Positions 43,275 through 52,692 of a stretch of DNA of 64,000 nt are shown here, in pieces. The translations under genes were made by a program, and so were the position numbers. The DNA is from CAWUEZ02 sp963921355 (lineage in GTDB: Bacteria; Pseudomonadota; Alphaproteobacteria; Thalassobaculales; Thalassobaculaceae), in contig OZ001190.1 of assembly GCA_963921355.3 (NCBI GenBank), forward strand, positions 4,650,001-4,714,000, read 5' to 3'. The notes beneath the pieces are model-generated. The model saw nothing but the letters and a program-made list of their open reading frames with translations. It searched no databases and had not been told where the DNA came from. Numbering within the stretch: position 1 is the stretch's first letter; every line of letters starts with the position of its first letter.

Positions 43275-44240
43275 TCACGATTCGGGCGTCAACAAGCAGG
43301 AGCGAATTTTCGCAAAGATTTCGGAAAAACTGCTTTGCGAATATTGCGCACCAATTGTCATTTCAGACACGAATTGATGGCGAAACCAGGTCCTCTGGCG
43401 CTTCGCATACTGTCTGGTAGCGATCACCGCGCGCTCGACCGCCCCTTCCAGATCAGTCTTTTTTTCAATAAATTCAACAATTTGCAGAACGCCTATCGCC
43501 CGCATTACCGGCAAGGACGGGTCCAGATCGAGTGCGACGAGGCGCCGCACTTCCTCAACCGCCCCGGCTTCGACCATGGCGCGGAAGCGACGGGCGATGG
43601 CGTCGGCAGAGGCCGGCCGCGGCGGCATCAGCAGGATCGACCGGAACGCCAGATCCGGCCGCACCTCCGGGGTCCGCGCCTGCCACGCCGACAGCGGCTT
43701 GCCGGTCGCTCTCGCCACCGACCAGGCACGCTGAAGCCGCTGGCTGTCGCCGACCTCCAGGCGCCGGGCGATCTCGGGATCAAGGGCCGACACCTCAGCG
43801 TGGAACGCGGCCGCACCGATCGCCCGATAGCGCCGCTCCGCCTCTTGCAGGACGGCTTCCTGGATCTCCGGCACATCGGCGATCCCTGCCATCAGCGACC
43901 GCAGGTACAGACCGGTTCCGCCGCACAGGATCGGCACCCATCCGCTGGCCGCAGCGGCGTCGATCTCGCGCAGGGCGGCGTCGCGCCACCAGACCGCCGA
44001 TCCCCGCTGACTGCCCGGCAAGACGCCGAACAGCCGGTGCGGGACCCGGCCTTCCTCCGCCGGGCTGGGCCGCGCCGTCAGAATGCGGAGATCGCGATAG
44101 ACCTGCATGCTGTCGGCGTTGATGACGGCGCCGCCGATCGCTTCGGCGAAATCCAGGGCAAGAGCCGACTTGCCACTCGCCGTCGGCCCGGCCACGACGA
44201 CGACGGTTGTCTTGGGAGATTCGGTATCGGGACTGGACAT
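43275..44240 (-). CDS. miaA: tRNA dimethylallyltransferase MiaA, 321 aa
   Basis: Adds the isopentenyl group to A37 of tRNAs that read UNN codons. P-loop GPTASGKS at residues 18-25, substrate-binding region NADSMQVYRDL (about 40-50) and TAR-x-SPAEE, GGTGLYLRSL, and the C-terminal QYAKRQRTWFR, all typical. The true start is probably ATG 44240; the longer frame overlaps serB on the other strand. It is divergent from serB with only 31 bases between starts. Confidence 0.95.
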   Translation of the reverse strand: MSSPDTESPKTTVVVVAGPTASGKSALALDFAEAIGGAVINADSMQVYRDLRILTARPSPAEEGRVPHRLFGVLPGSQRGSAVWWRDAALREIDAAAASGWVPILCGGTGLYLRSLMAGIADVPEIQEAVLQEAERRYRAIGAAAFHAEVSALDPEIARRLEVGDSQRLQRAWSVARATGKPLSAWQARTPEVRPDLAFRSILLMPPRPASADAIARRFRAMVEAGAVEEVRRLVALDLDPSLPVMRAIGVLQIVEFIEKKTDLEGAVERAVIATRQYAKRQRTWFRHQFVSEMTIGAQYSQSSFSEIFAKIRSCLLTPES

Positions 44241-44271
44241 CGCGTCCGCCGCTACGCGATAACCCGCCGCC

Positions 44272-45168
44272 ATGCAATATGTTCTCACTCTCTGCGGGGC
44301 CTCGGGCGACTCTTCAGTCACCGCCGATGTCGTCGGAGCCGCTGCCGACGCCCTCGCAGAGTCGGGGGCGGTCGTTGGCACCGCCGACTGGCTCGCCGAC
44401 CGCGAAGCGGTGGATATGCCGTTTGACGGAACACCGCCCGCTGCGGCCGTTCCTACCGTCCGCGAGCGGCTCACGGACGCTCGGGTCGACGCGAATGCCG
44501 GTCTGGCCGCCGGCAGGCGCAAGCGTGTTCTGATCGCCGATATGGACTCGACGATGATCGAAGGCGAGTCCCTCGACGAGTTGGCGGCCCATGCCGGGTT
44601 GCACGAGCGGATCTCGGCGATCACGGCGCGCGCCATGCGCGGCGAGCTTGATTTCGAAGCCGCGCTTGAAGAACGCGTCGCGCTGCTGGAGGGGCTTTCG
44701 GCCGAAACCATCGACGCTGTGGTCGGCAGTCTTCAACCGACCCAAGGCGGCCGCGCCCTGGTCGCGACCATGAAAGCCGCCGGGGCCTATTGCGCCCTGG
44801 TCTCGGGCGGTTTCAAGCCGATGACGGGCGCGATCCGGCTGCAGCTCGGGTTTGACGAGGACCGGTCCAATACCCTGCTGGTCGAGGACGGGGCACTCAC
44901 CGGACGGGTTGGCCGTCCGATTCTCGGACAAGAGGCGAAGCTCCAGGCTCTGAACGAATTGACCGACCGGTTCGCCGTGCCGGCTGACGCGGTGCTGGCG
45001 GTCGGCGACGGGGCCAATGATCTGGCAATGATCGGGGCTGCCGGCATGGGGGTGGCGTTTCGAGCGAAACCAGCGGTGCGGGACGCGGCCGAATATCGGA
45101 TCGAGCACGCTGACCTCCGGGGACTGCTGTACCTCCAGGGCTTCAGGGCGACCGAGATCGTCGACTGA
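44272..45168 (+). CDS. serB: Phosphoserine phosphatase SerB, 298 aa
   Basis: Last step of serine synthesis. HAD-type motif I DMDSTMIEGES has Asp90 and Asp92; motif II VSGGF and motif IV GDGANDLAMI follow. An N-terminal ACT-like domain (about 1-75) is present, as in the longer SerB proteins. ATG 44272. It is divergent from miaA and convergent with degP, with a strong terminator hairpin after it. Confidence 0.94.
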   Translation: MQYVLTLCGASGDSSVTADVVGAAADALAESGAVVGTADWLADREAVDMPFDGTPPAAAVPTVRERLTDARVDANAGLAAGRRKRVLIADMDSTMIEGESLDELAAHAGLHERISAITARAMRGELDFEAALEERVALLEGLSAETIDAVVGSLQPTQGGRALVATMKAAGAYCALVSGGFKPMTGAIRLQLGFDEDRSNTLLVEDGALTGRVGRPILGQEAKLQALNELTDRFAVPADAVLAVGDGANDLAMIGAAGMGVAFRAKPAVRDAAEYRIEHADLRGLLYLQGFRATEIVD

Positions 45169-45239
45169 AAGGGCGGCGACCACGCCGCTTTCTCGCTGCC
45201 GCTTGTTGATTTATCCCGCTTCGGTTGCGCATAGGGAAC

Positions 45240-45265
45240 GGCGCCGGTTCCAGGGAACCGGCGCC
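45240..45265. terminator. Bidirectional terminator hairpin between serB and degP
   Basis: GGCGCCGGTTCC (45,240-45,251) and GGAACCGGCGCC (45,254-45,265) form a perfect 12-bp stem with a two-base spacer, so the loop in practice is larger. It stands between two convergent genes and would end both transcripts. A second, weaker hairpin (AAAG...CTTT) lies right after serB. Confidence 0.65.
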
Positions 45266-45304
45266 GCCTCACACTCCGCAAGAAGGGCCTGGGGGGCGGG
45301 GGGA

Positions 45305-46852
45305 TCAGCCCTTTTTGATGCGGAGCGCAATGAAAAGCGGATTGCCCTGGCGGTCGATGTAGAGCAGCACGGACTCCTTGTCCTCGGAGCGTGCGGCATC
45401 AACCTGCCGCTGGACGTCTGCGGGCGTCTTCACTTCGTCCTGACCGACCTCGAGAATCACATCGCCCTCGCGAATGCCTTTCTCGGCCGCACCACTGGCG
45501 TCATCGACCTGTGAGACAACGACGCCCTCGACACTTTCCTCGATGCTGAATTTGTCACGCAATTGCGGCGTGAGCGTGGCGAGATCAAGGCCCAGCGAGT
45601 CGATCCGGCCTTCGTCCTGCGGGCCCTCCGTCGCCGACGTTGTGATGAGCTGCGCCTCTTCGGTCTGCTCGAGCTCGCCCAGCGTCGCACTGAAGGCCAC
45701 CAGTTCGCCGTTTCGCCAGACCGAGACCGGCACATCCTCACCGACCCGGGTCTCGGCGACGATCCGCGGAAGCTGGCGCATCTCGTCGACCGACTGTCCG
45801 TTGAACTCGAGAATCACGTCACCCGGTTGGATGCCGGCAGCCTCGGCCGGTCCATCCTTGGTCACATCGGCGACCAGCGCGCCCCGGGCGCTGTCCAGTC
45901 CGAGAGAGTCGGCGATCTCGTCGCTGACCTGCTGGATACGGACACCAAGCCAGCCCCGACGGGTGCGCCCGAAGTCCCGCAGTTGTTGAACAACGCTGAC
46001 CGCGAGATCGGAAGCGATGGCAAAACCGATCCCGACCGAGCCGCCAGTCTGCGAAAAGATCGCGGTGTTGATGCCGACAACCTCGCCCTCGAGATTGAAC
46101 AAGGGACCACCCGAGTTGCCTCGGTTGATCGAGGCGTCGGTCTGGATGAAGTCGTCATATGGCCCCTGGCCGATGTCACGCCCGCGCGCCGAAACGATGC
46201 CAGCCGTCACCGTGCCGCCCAGGCCAAACGGGTTGCCGATGGCGACAACCCAATCGCCCACCCGCAACTTACTGGACCCACCGAACGGCACGAAGGGCAG
46301 CACACGATCGCCCGGATCGATAGACAGCACGGCGATATCGGTCTTGGGATCACGGCCGACCAGGGTCGCGGTGTATTCCGTATCGTCCTGCAGCCGCACC
46401 GTGATTTCGTCCGCGTCGGCGATGACGTGATTGTTGGTCACGACAATACCGGCCAGATCGATGATGAACCCCGAACCCAGCGACTGGGCCCGCCGAGGGC
46501 GCTGCGGACGCTGTCCCTGGTTGCGCTCGAAGAAGTCCTTGAAGAACTCCTCGAACGGCGAGCCCGGCGGGAACTGCGGCATGTCCGGAACGCGTGACGT
46601 ATCAACCGTCTGGGTCGTCGCGATGTTAACAACGGCCGGCAGCAGGCGTTCCGCGAGGTCGGCGAAGCTCTCCGGCGGCGCCTTCGCCCCCGCGGTCGTT
46701 GGCAGAACCAGGGCCAATGCCAGGAACCCCGCGACGGAAGCAAACGCCATCCGCCGGCCCCAATGCGCCAACGCGGCGCCCAGCCCGGCAGGTGCGGCAG
46801 AGATGCCTTGTTCGGTTGCCGGTTCAGCGAGTTCGCAGACGGTGAGCCGCAT
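45305..46852 (-). CDS. degP: Periplasmic serine protease DegP/DegQ (Do family), 515 aa
   Basis: Chymotrypsin-like protease with two PDZ domains that degrades or refolds envelope proteins. Catalytic triad His142 (TNNHVI), Asp172 (KTDIAV) and Ser247 (RGNSGGP); PDZ domains at about 305-400 and 415-510. A signal sequence (about 35-56) directs export. Start is uncertain: ATG 46852 or ATG 46750, the latter giving a normal-length signal peptide. It follows hflK-hflC-DUF2065 in the same direction, the usual alphaproteobacterial order of membrane quality control genes. Confidence 0.93.
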   Translation of the reverse strand: MRLTVCELAEPATEQGISAAPAGLGAALAHWGRRMAFASVAGFLALALVLPTTAGAKAPPESFADLAERLLPAVVNIATTQTVDTSRVPDMPQFPPGSPFEEFFKDFFERNQGQRPQRPRRAQSLGSGFIIDLAGIVVTNNHVIADADEITVRLQDDTEYTATLVGRDPKTDIAVLSIDPGDRVLPFVPFGGSSKLRVGDWVVAIGNPFGLGGTVTAGIVSARGRDIGQGPYDDFIQTDASINRGNSGGPLFNLEGEVVGINTAIFSQTGGSVGIGFAIASDLAVSVVQQLRDFGRTRRGWLGVRIQQVSDEIADSLGLDSARGALVADVTKDGPAEAAGIQPGDVILEFNGQSVDEMRQLPRIVAETRVGEDVPVSVWRNGELVAFSATLGELEQTEEAQLITTSATEGPQDEGRIDSLGLDLATLTPQLRDKFSIEESVEGVVVSQVDDASGAAEKGIREGDVILEVGQDEVKTPADVQRQVDAARSEDKESVLLYIDRQGNPLFIALRIKKG

Positions 46853-47052
46853 ATCGACGTTGTCCCCTATAAGACGTTCACTTCTCTTTCAATCCGACGG
46901 GCGCGTCCATGCTCTGGGAGTTAAGCCCGGCTTTCCACTCAAAGGTGGGCTCGCGCCGCGCACAATCAACGTCCGTCTTCCCCGATACCGATAGCACCCG
47001 GTCAGTGTGTCCAGAATGGGGCAGAAACCGTGGACGAGCCAGCGGCTACCGA

Positions 47053-47238
47053 TCAACCTCGTATCAGCCACAGCGCCACGAGCCCGAGGCACGCTGCCGC
47101 AAGGCCGATCAGGCGAATCGTGGCGACCGGCTGAGACAGCATCAGCGCCATGGCGCGGCGTAGCGCATCCGGAAAGGCCGCATAGAGCAGGCCTTCAATG
47201 ACCACGACAAGGGCCAGAGCGGCGAGCAGGTCCTGCAT
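47053..47238 (-). CDS. DUF2065 small membrane protein, 61 aa
   Basis: Two membrane helices (about 4-22 and 40-59) with PDALRRAMALML between them, the DUF2065 pattern. This family is regularly found directly after hflC. Function unknown, but the place suggests a link with the HflKC-FtsH complex. ATG 47238 lies 29 bases after hflC. Confidence 0.85.
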   Translation of the reverse strand: MQDLLAALALVVVIEGLLYAAFPDALRRAMALMLSQPVATIRLIGLAAACLGLVALWLIRG

Positions 47239-47267
47239 GCCGGCACTGGCCCCGTCGTCAGCCGTGA

Positions 47268-48155
47268 TCAGTTCGGGCCCTGTGTCGTCCCGGTGATCGA
47301 GTTGAAGAACCGGAAGAAGTCGCTGTTCGGCGACAGCACCATGGTCGTGTCGCCATCACCCTCACCGACGACCCTCCGGTAGGCCTGCATCGACCGGTAG
47401 AAGGCGAAGAACTCCGGATCCCGACCGAACGCGTCGGCGTAGATCTTGATCGCCTGGGCATCGCCTTCACCGCGGAGGGTTTCGGCCTGTTTCTGGGCCT
47501 CCGCCACGATGACGGTGCGCTGCTTGTCGGCGTCCGCGCGGATCTTCTGGGCCTGCTCGGAGCCTTGGGCACGGAACTCCCGGGCCTCCCGCTCACGTTC
47601 GGACGACATCCGGTCATAGATGTTCTGACGGGTTGCGTCCGGATAGTCGGCACGGCGGATCCGAACCTCGATGATCTCGACACCGAGGCGCACGGCGCTG
47701 TCGTTCACCTCGCGGCGGATGTCGGTCATGATCCCGGCCCGCTTCTCCGACAGAATGTCGAACAGGGTCTGGTTACCGAGCACCCGTCGCAGCGAGGAGT
47801 TGATGATCACCGACAGCCGAGACGCCGCTTCCCGCTCGGTCCGCACCGCCTGGAAGAACAGCAGCGGATTGACGATCCGGTACCGGGCATAGCTGTCGAC
47901 ATCCAGGCGCTTCTGGTCGGCCAGGATGACCTGCTGGCGCGGCGGGTCGACGTCCAGAGCGCGCCGCTCGTAGTAGATCGTGTTCTGAACGAACGGCGCC
48001 TTGATGTTGAGCCCAGGCTCCTGAACCACCCGACGCGGTTCACCGAACTGCAGCACCAAGGACTGCTGGGTTTCGTCGACCACGAACAGGGTCTGCGAAA
48101 TCAGGATACCCGCCGCAACGACGACCACCCCGAGAATAGCCAGTAAGCGGTTCAT
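47268..48155 (-). CDS. hflC: HflC, FtsH-regulating SPFH protein, 295 aa
   Basis: An N-terminal signal-anchor (about 5-22) and an SPFH/band 7 domain (about 22-190) followed by a helical region with EREREAREFRAQGSEQAQKIRADADKQ (about 190-215). With HflK it forms a cage around FtsH protease. Its ATG overlaps the stop of hflK by one base. Confidence 0.95.
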   Translation of the reverse strand: MNRLLAILGVVVVAAGILISQTLFVVDETQQSLVLQFGEPRRVVQEPGLNIKAPFVQNTIYYERRALDVDPPRQQVILADQKRLDVDSYARYRIVNPLLFFQAVRTEREAASRLSVIINSSLRRVLGNQTLFDILSEKRAGIMTDIRREVNDSAVRLGVEIIEVRIRRADYPDATRQNIYDRMSSEREREAREFRAQGSEQAQKIRADADKQRTVIVAEAQKQAETLRGEGDAQAIKIYADAFGRDPEFFAFYRSMQAYRRVVGEGDGDTTMVLSPNSDFFRFFNSITGTTQGPN

Positions 48156-49330
48156 CAGTTGGTCCCCCGCTGGCTGCTGGCACCGGAGGCTCCGCCGGTC
48201 GCCCGTTTCTGGATTTCCGGAAGTGGCAGGTAGGGCACCACGCCGCTGCCGCCCGCTTCGTCGTCGATGATCACTTTGTTCACGTTGCGCAGGATCTCCT
48301 CGAGGGTTTCGAGATAGATCCGCTGGGTCGTGACGTCCTTGCTCTGGACGTAGGCGTTGTAGACCGAGTTGAATCGGTTCGCGTCACCCTCGGCGCGGTT
48401 CACCACTTCCTGACGGTAGGCGTCCGCGCCTTCGATCAACTGGGCCGCCTCACCACGGGCCCGCGGTACCACGTCGTTGCGGTACGCTTCCGCTTCGTTC
48501 TTCAGACGGTCCAAGTCTTGGCGCGCCCGGGTCACTTCGTTGAACGCGTCGATGACCTGACTCGGCGGGTCGACCTGGTCGAGTTGCACCGACCGGATCT
48601 CGATTCCGGCTCGGTACTCGTCTGCCAGCGCCTGGAGCTGTTCCTGGGCGGTCACCTCGATCTCACCACGGCGTTCGGTCAGAGCGTCCTGGATCCGCAT
48701 GCTGCCGATGATGTCACGCATGACCGCCTCGGCGGAGATCTTCACTGTCTGTTCGGGATTCTGCAGGTTGAACAGGAAATCGCCGGCATTTCTGATCCGC
48801 CAGAACACCACGAAGTCAATATCGACGATGTTCTCGTCGCCGGTGATCATCTGGCTTTCTTCGGACACGTCCTGCGTGCTGCTGGCCCGGCGAACATCAC
48901 CCCCGGCGGAGCGGAAACCGATTTCGATCCGATTCTCGCGCGTCACGTCCGGGCGGAAGACCGTGCCGATCGGTGCCGGCCAGTTCCAGTGCAGTCCCGG
49001 CTCGGCCGGAATACCGGTGTACTTACCGAACACCAGCGCGACGCCCTGCTGGTTCGGCTGCACCCGATACAGACCGTTGGCAGCCCAGACCAGCGCCAGG
49101 ACAATAAGCACCAGGATGATCAACTTCGGGCCGCCGAAGCCGCCCGGGATCATGCCCTTGAAGCGCTGTTGGCTGCGCCGCAGCATCTCTTCGATATCTT
49201 TCGGCGTCGGTCCTCCGCCGCCAGGTCCGGTTCCACCCGGCCGGCCCCACGGCGAATTGCCGCGGCCATTGCCGCCGCCTCCGCCGCCCCAAGGGCCCTG
49301 CCCGCGGCCCCCCTGATCGCTCCAAGGCAT
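48155..49330 (-). CDS. hflK: HflK, FtsH-regulating SPFH protein, 391 aa
   Basis: The N-terminal 45 residues are Gly/Pro/Trp-rich (GGRGQGPWGGGGGGNGRG), then a membrane anchor (about 70-88) and the SPFH domain with a helical tail. Partner of HflC. It begins the hflK-hflC-DUF2065-degP run and is divergent from mrp, with a 147-base control region between. Confidence 0.95.
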   Translation of the reverse strand: MPWSDQGGRGQGPWGGGGGGNGRGNSPWGRPGGTGPGGGGPTPKDIEEMLRRSQQRFKGMIPGGFGGPKLIILVLIVLALVWAANGLYRVQPNQQGVALVFGKYTGIPAEPGLHWNWPAPIGTVFRPDVTRENRIEIGFRSAGGDVRRASSTQDVSEESQMITGDENIVDIDFVVFWRIRNAGDFLFNLQNPEQTVKISAEAVMRDIIGSMRIQDALTERRGEIEVTAQEQLQALADEYRAGIEIRSVQLDQVDPPSQVIDAFNEVTRARQDLDRLKNEAEAYRNDVVPRARGEAAQLIEGADAYRQEVVNRAEGDANRFNSVYNAYVQSKDVTTQRIYLETLEEILRNVNKVIIDDEAGGSGVVPYLPLPEIQKRATGGASGASSQRGTN

Positions 49331-49477
49331 GCTGCGTCCTCTCTGTTCCGACGTGGCCGGGACCTAGCACGCCGCCGACGCGTTGCAAAGCGCGGCCAAG
49401 CACTCTATGTCCCGGCGAGCCGGGCGCATTCTATTTCGGTGTTCGGCATATTGGCGAATTCCCAGGGATTTCAAGTT

Positions 49478-50596
49478 ATGGCAACGGTTTCCGAAGCGAC
49501 CATCCACAACGCCTTGAAGGCGGTCCGCGATCCGGCCACAGGCGCGCCGCTCTCCGATCGGGCGTCGGTCTCGGGACTCGTCGTCAAGGGGGGCAACGTC
49601 GGCTTCTCGCTTGAGGTTGACCCTCAGGAGGCGCCGAAGCTGGAAGGCCTCCGCGCTTCTGCAGAGACCGCGGTGCTGGCCCTCGACGGCGTCACATCGG
49701 CCACCGCCGTCCTGACGGCACACCGGCCTGCCCAGGCGCCTGCCACGGCCCCCGGAGCTGCAGCCGCCCCACACCAGGGCCGCATGCCCTCGCGACCGGA
49801 TGTCGCGGGCATCAAGTCGATTGTGGCGGTCGCGTCCGGCAAGGGCGGTGTGGGCAAGTCGACGGTCGCCACCAACCTCGCCCTGGCGCTCGCCCGCAAG
49901 GGCCTTGCGGTCGGCCTCTTGGACGCCGACGTCTACGGACCCTCGCTGCCGCGGATGATGGGCATCGACCGCAAACCCGAGTCCCTGGATGGAAAGACCC
50001 TGATCCCCCTCGACAATCACGGCGTGCGCTGCATGTCGATCGGGTTCCTGGTGGCCGAGGACACGCCAACCATCTGGCGTGGCCCGATGGTGATGAGTGC
50101 CCTCGAACAGATGCTGCGCGATGTGGCCTGGGGTGAGCTGGACATTCTCGTGGTCGACATGCCGCCCGGCACCGGCGACGCGCAACTGACCATGGCACAG
50201 CGGGTTCCGCTGGCCGGATCGGTGATCGTCTCCACCCCGCAGGACATCGCCCTGCTCGATGCGCGCAAGGGTCTGAACATGTTCCGGCGGGTCGAGGTTC
50301 CGGTCCTCGGTATCGTCGAGAACATGAGCTACTTCCTGTGTCCGAACTGCGGCGAGCGCAGCGAGATCTTCGGCCACGGCGGGGCCCGCGCCGACGCCGA
50401 GCGCATGGGCGTGCCGTTCCTCGGGGAAGTCCCGCTGCACCTGGACATCCGAAGCGGCGGCGACCAGGGGACCCCCATTGTCGCCGCCGCGCCCGACAGT
50501 GCTCATGCCGCCGCCTTCGCCTCGGTCGCCGACGCGATGTGGGCGCAACTCGAGGGTGCGGCAACGCGGGCCGCGCCGGAGATCGTGTTCGAGTGA
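49478..50596 (+). CDS. mrp: Mrp/ApbC-type Fe-S carrier ATPase, 372 aa
   Basis: P-loop protein that carries Fe-S clusters. An N-terminal MIP18-like domain (about 5-85) is followed by an Ala/Pro linker and the ParA-like ATPase with the deviant Walker A SGKGGVGKST (about 120-129); the CxxC for cluster binding is in FLCPNCGERSEIFG. Length and domain order are usual. Start ATG 49478; the upstream open frame crosses hflK antisense. Transcribed alone. Confidence 0.93.
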   Translation: MATVSEATIHNALKAVRDPATGAPLSDRASVSGLVVKGGNVGFSLEVDPQEAPKLEGLRASAETAVLALDGVTSATAVLTAHRPAQAPATAPGAAAAPHQGRMPSRPDVAGIKSIVAVASGKGGVGKSTVATNLALALARKGLAVGLLDADVYGPSLPRMMGIDRKPESLDGKTLIPLDNHGVRCMSIGFLVAEDTPTIWRGPMVMSALEQMLRDVAWGELDILVVDMPPGTGDAQLTMAQRVPLAGSVIVSTPQDIALLDARKGLNMFRRVEVPVLGIVENMSYFLCPNCGERSEIFGHGGARADAERMGVPFLGEVPLHLDIRSGGDQGTPIVAAAPDSAHAAAFASVADAMWAQLEGAATRAAPEIVFE

Positions 50597-50621
50597 TCAG
50601 CTCGCCGCCGACCAGCCGGAT

Positions 50622-51110
50622 CTAGACGCGCACGTAGTCGACGAACCTGAGACCCGGCTTGCCGTCGGCACCGGCGACGGTCTCTGTGCCGTTCTCCCGC
50701 CATCGCGACCAATCGACTACAGGGAACAGCACCTCGCCTTCGGCATCCATGTCGACCCATGTGAGGTGCATCGCGTCGGCACGCTCCAGCATCTGAGTGT
50801 AGACCTCCGCGCCTCCGGCGATCATAGCTTCGCGACTGTCGGACGCCCGCGCGAGCGCGGCTTCAAGGCTGTCGGCAAGCTCGATACCGTCGGCGGACAA
50901 TCGCGGATTGCGCGTCACGATGATCATCCTGCGGCCCGGCAGGGGTCGACCGATCGACACGTAGGTCCGCCGCCCCATGATCAATGGCTTGCCCCATGTC
51001 ACCTCACGAAAACGAGCCAGATCCTCCGGAAGGTGCCAGGGCAGCGCGCCGTCGCGGCGTCCGATCACACCGTTTCGGGCGATCGCGGCAATGATGACAA
51101 TGCGGGGCAT
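50622..51110 (-). CDS. folA: Dihydrofolate reductase FolA, 162 aa
   Basis: Reduces dihydrofolate with NADPH. Conserved N-terminus IAAIARNGVIGRRDGALPWHLPEDLARFR with the active acidic residue, then PLIMGRRTYVSIGRPLPGRRMIIVTRNP and the GGAEVYTQML region. Length is typical. ATG 51110 gives the normal start; the longer frame has no sense. The usual partner thyA is not adjacent. It is divergent from the TPR gene at 51,184. Confidence 0.93.
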   Translation of the reverse strand: MPRIVIIAAIARNGVIGRRDGALPWHLPEDLARFREVTWGKPLIMGRRTYVSIGRPLPGRRMIIVTRNPRLSADGIELADSLEAALARASDSREAMIAGGAEVYTQMLERADAMHLTWVDMDAEGEVLFPVVDWSRWRENGTETVAGADGKPGLRFVDYVRV

Positions 51111-51183
51111 GTTTCGGGGTCCGGACCCGGGTTCACAGCGCACACCGTGACATCCGGGAGGGCGCTCGGGCAAGATCGACGCC

Positions 51184-52692
51184 ATGGACGCCCGGGCCGA
51201 GATTGACACTGCGCGAATGCTCGCCCGCGGCGGCGATGTGATGGCGGCTGTCTCCCGCTTGCGCGCGGCGGCCGAGTCGGCGGCAGATCCCAGCCCTTTC
51301 CTTTTCGAGATCGGTAACATCGCCAAATCCGTCGGACTGTTCGAAGAGGCCTATCAGGCCTTCCGGGCCGTGCTGGAACATCGCCCGCAGTCGATCGAGG
51401 CCGCCACCAATCTGGCGAACACGGTCGTGGCCCTGGGCGCCTATGACTCGGCCGCTGCGATCCTCGCCAACGTGAAACAAGTTGCACCGTCCCACCCGCT
51501 GGTCGACGGATCGATCTGCGATCTGATGCTGGCCGCGGGCCGGGTCGAAGACGCCGCGGCCTGCTACGAGGACCTGACGGCGCGCCACCCGACCTTCGGG
51601 CCCGGCCACGCCAACCGGGCCGAGGCGCTCGCCAAGCTGGGGCGCGATGAGGAGGCGCTGGAGTCCCTGGACGAGGCCGCACGGATCAATCCGGACGATG
51701 GGCGGATCGTGCTCAATCGCGCGTTCAGTAAACTCGCCCTTGGACGGCTGGAAGACGGGTTTCAGGACTATGAGGCTCGCCTGTCGCCCGATCTGCCGAC
51801 CTCGCCGATTCGACGGAATCTCAAGGCAGCCCGCTGGACCGGCGAGACGTCGCTCGACGGCCCGCTGCTGGTGGTTGCCGAACAGGGGCTCGGCGACGAG
51901 TTGCGGTTCGCCGCCCTCCTGCCCGCGCTCGCCCGGTTGGTGCCCACGCTTGCCATCGAGTGCGACCCCCGTCTGGTCGACCTGCTCTCCCGCAGTATTC
52001 CAGGCGCCACTGTAGTCGGGTTCTCCCGGCGCAAGGATGGTCGCAGGCCTGTCTTCGACTATCGCGACTTACCGTTCCAACCGGCAGCCTGGATCGAGGC
52101 CGGCAGCCTGCCGCTGATGCTGAGGGCCTTCAACCCGACATCCCTTTGCCAGCCCGGATTCCTCCGGCCAGATCCGGCACAGGTCAGCGGCCTGCGGCAA
52201 CAGCTGTCGCACGGCGACCCCCGATCGCGTCTCGTCGGACTGGTGTGGGGCAGCGGCGCCGCTGATCCCAGTCGGGCAAGGTTCTACCCGGAACTGGGGG
52301 AGTGGCGCCCGGTGCTGAACACGCCGGGCATACGCTTCGTCGATCTCCAGTACATCCCTTCGGATGAGGATCGCGCCATCCTGTCCGGCTTTATGGACGG
52401 CGAGATCGCCAATCCGGCGGGAGTCGACAAACGCCACGATCTCTCGGCCGCCGCCGCCCTCGCCGCCGCCCTGGACGCCGTCGTCGGGGTCTCGAGCTCG
52501 GTCACGGCGCTGGCCGGCGCGGTGGGCACCCCCACGCTCGAAGTGGTGCCGGAGCGAATCTGGGTACCGTCAATGCAAGACCGGCAGGCTTGGTTGGGTG
52601 ACATCCGCACCGTGTTCCCCGACCGTCCGGGCGACTGGCCGGTCGCGATGGTCCAGGCCGCCGAGCACCTCAAGAGGATCGCAGAAGTCTAG
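51184..52692 (+). CDS. TPR protein with glycosyltransferase-like C-domain, 502 aa
   Basis: The N-terminal 215 residues hold about five TPR-like repeats (for example FEEAYQAFRAVLEHRPQSIEAATNLANTV). The C-terminal half (about 235-500) resembles the GT-B-like domain following TPRs in many alphaproteobacterial proteins, with VVAEQGLGDELRFAALLPAL and VGVSSSVTALAGAVGTPTLEVVP. It may transfer sugar to a protein, perhaps a flagellin or surface protein, but no partner is adjacent. The gene converges on a paralogue with the same layout and the two overlap by four bases at their ends. Confidence 0.75.
   Translation: MDARAEIDTARMLARGGDVMAAVSRLRAAAESAADPSPFLFEIGNIAKSVGLFEEAYQAFRAVLEHRPQSIEAATNLANTVVALGAYDSAAAILANVKQVAPSHPLVDGSICDLMLAAGRVEDAAACYEDLTARHPTFGPGHANRAEALAKLGRDEEALESLDEAARINPDDGRIVLNRAFSKLALGRLEDGFQDYEARLSPDLPTSPIRRNLKAARWTGETSLDGPLLVVAEQGLGDELRFAALLPALARLVPTLAIECDPRLVDLLSRSIPGATVVGFSRRKDGRRPVFDYRDLPFQPAAWIEAGSLPLMLRAFNPTSLCQPGFLRPDPAQVSGLRQQLSHGDPRSRLVGLVWGSGAADPSRARFYPELGEWRPVLNTPGIRFVDLQYIPSDEDRAILSGFMDGEIANPAGVDKRHDLSAAAALAAALDAVVGVSSSVTALAGAVGTPTLEVVPERIWVPSMQDRQAWLGDIRTVFPDRPGDWPVAMVQAAEHLKRIAEV

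Noticed and set aside
41316..44426. Plus-strand ORF of 1036 codons across ilvB and miaA
   Set aside because: It is the antisense of two well-conserved genes, Arg/His/Gln-rich with no family pattern. Long antisense frames are normal in high-GC DNA. The same holds for plus frames at 14,927-16,108, 15,943-17,430, 21,693-23,591 and 60,306-62,024.
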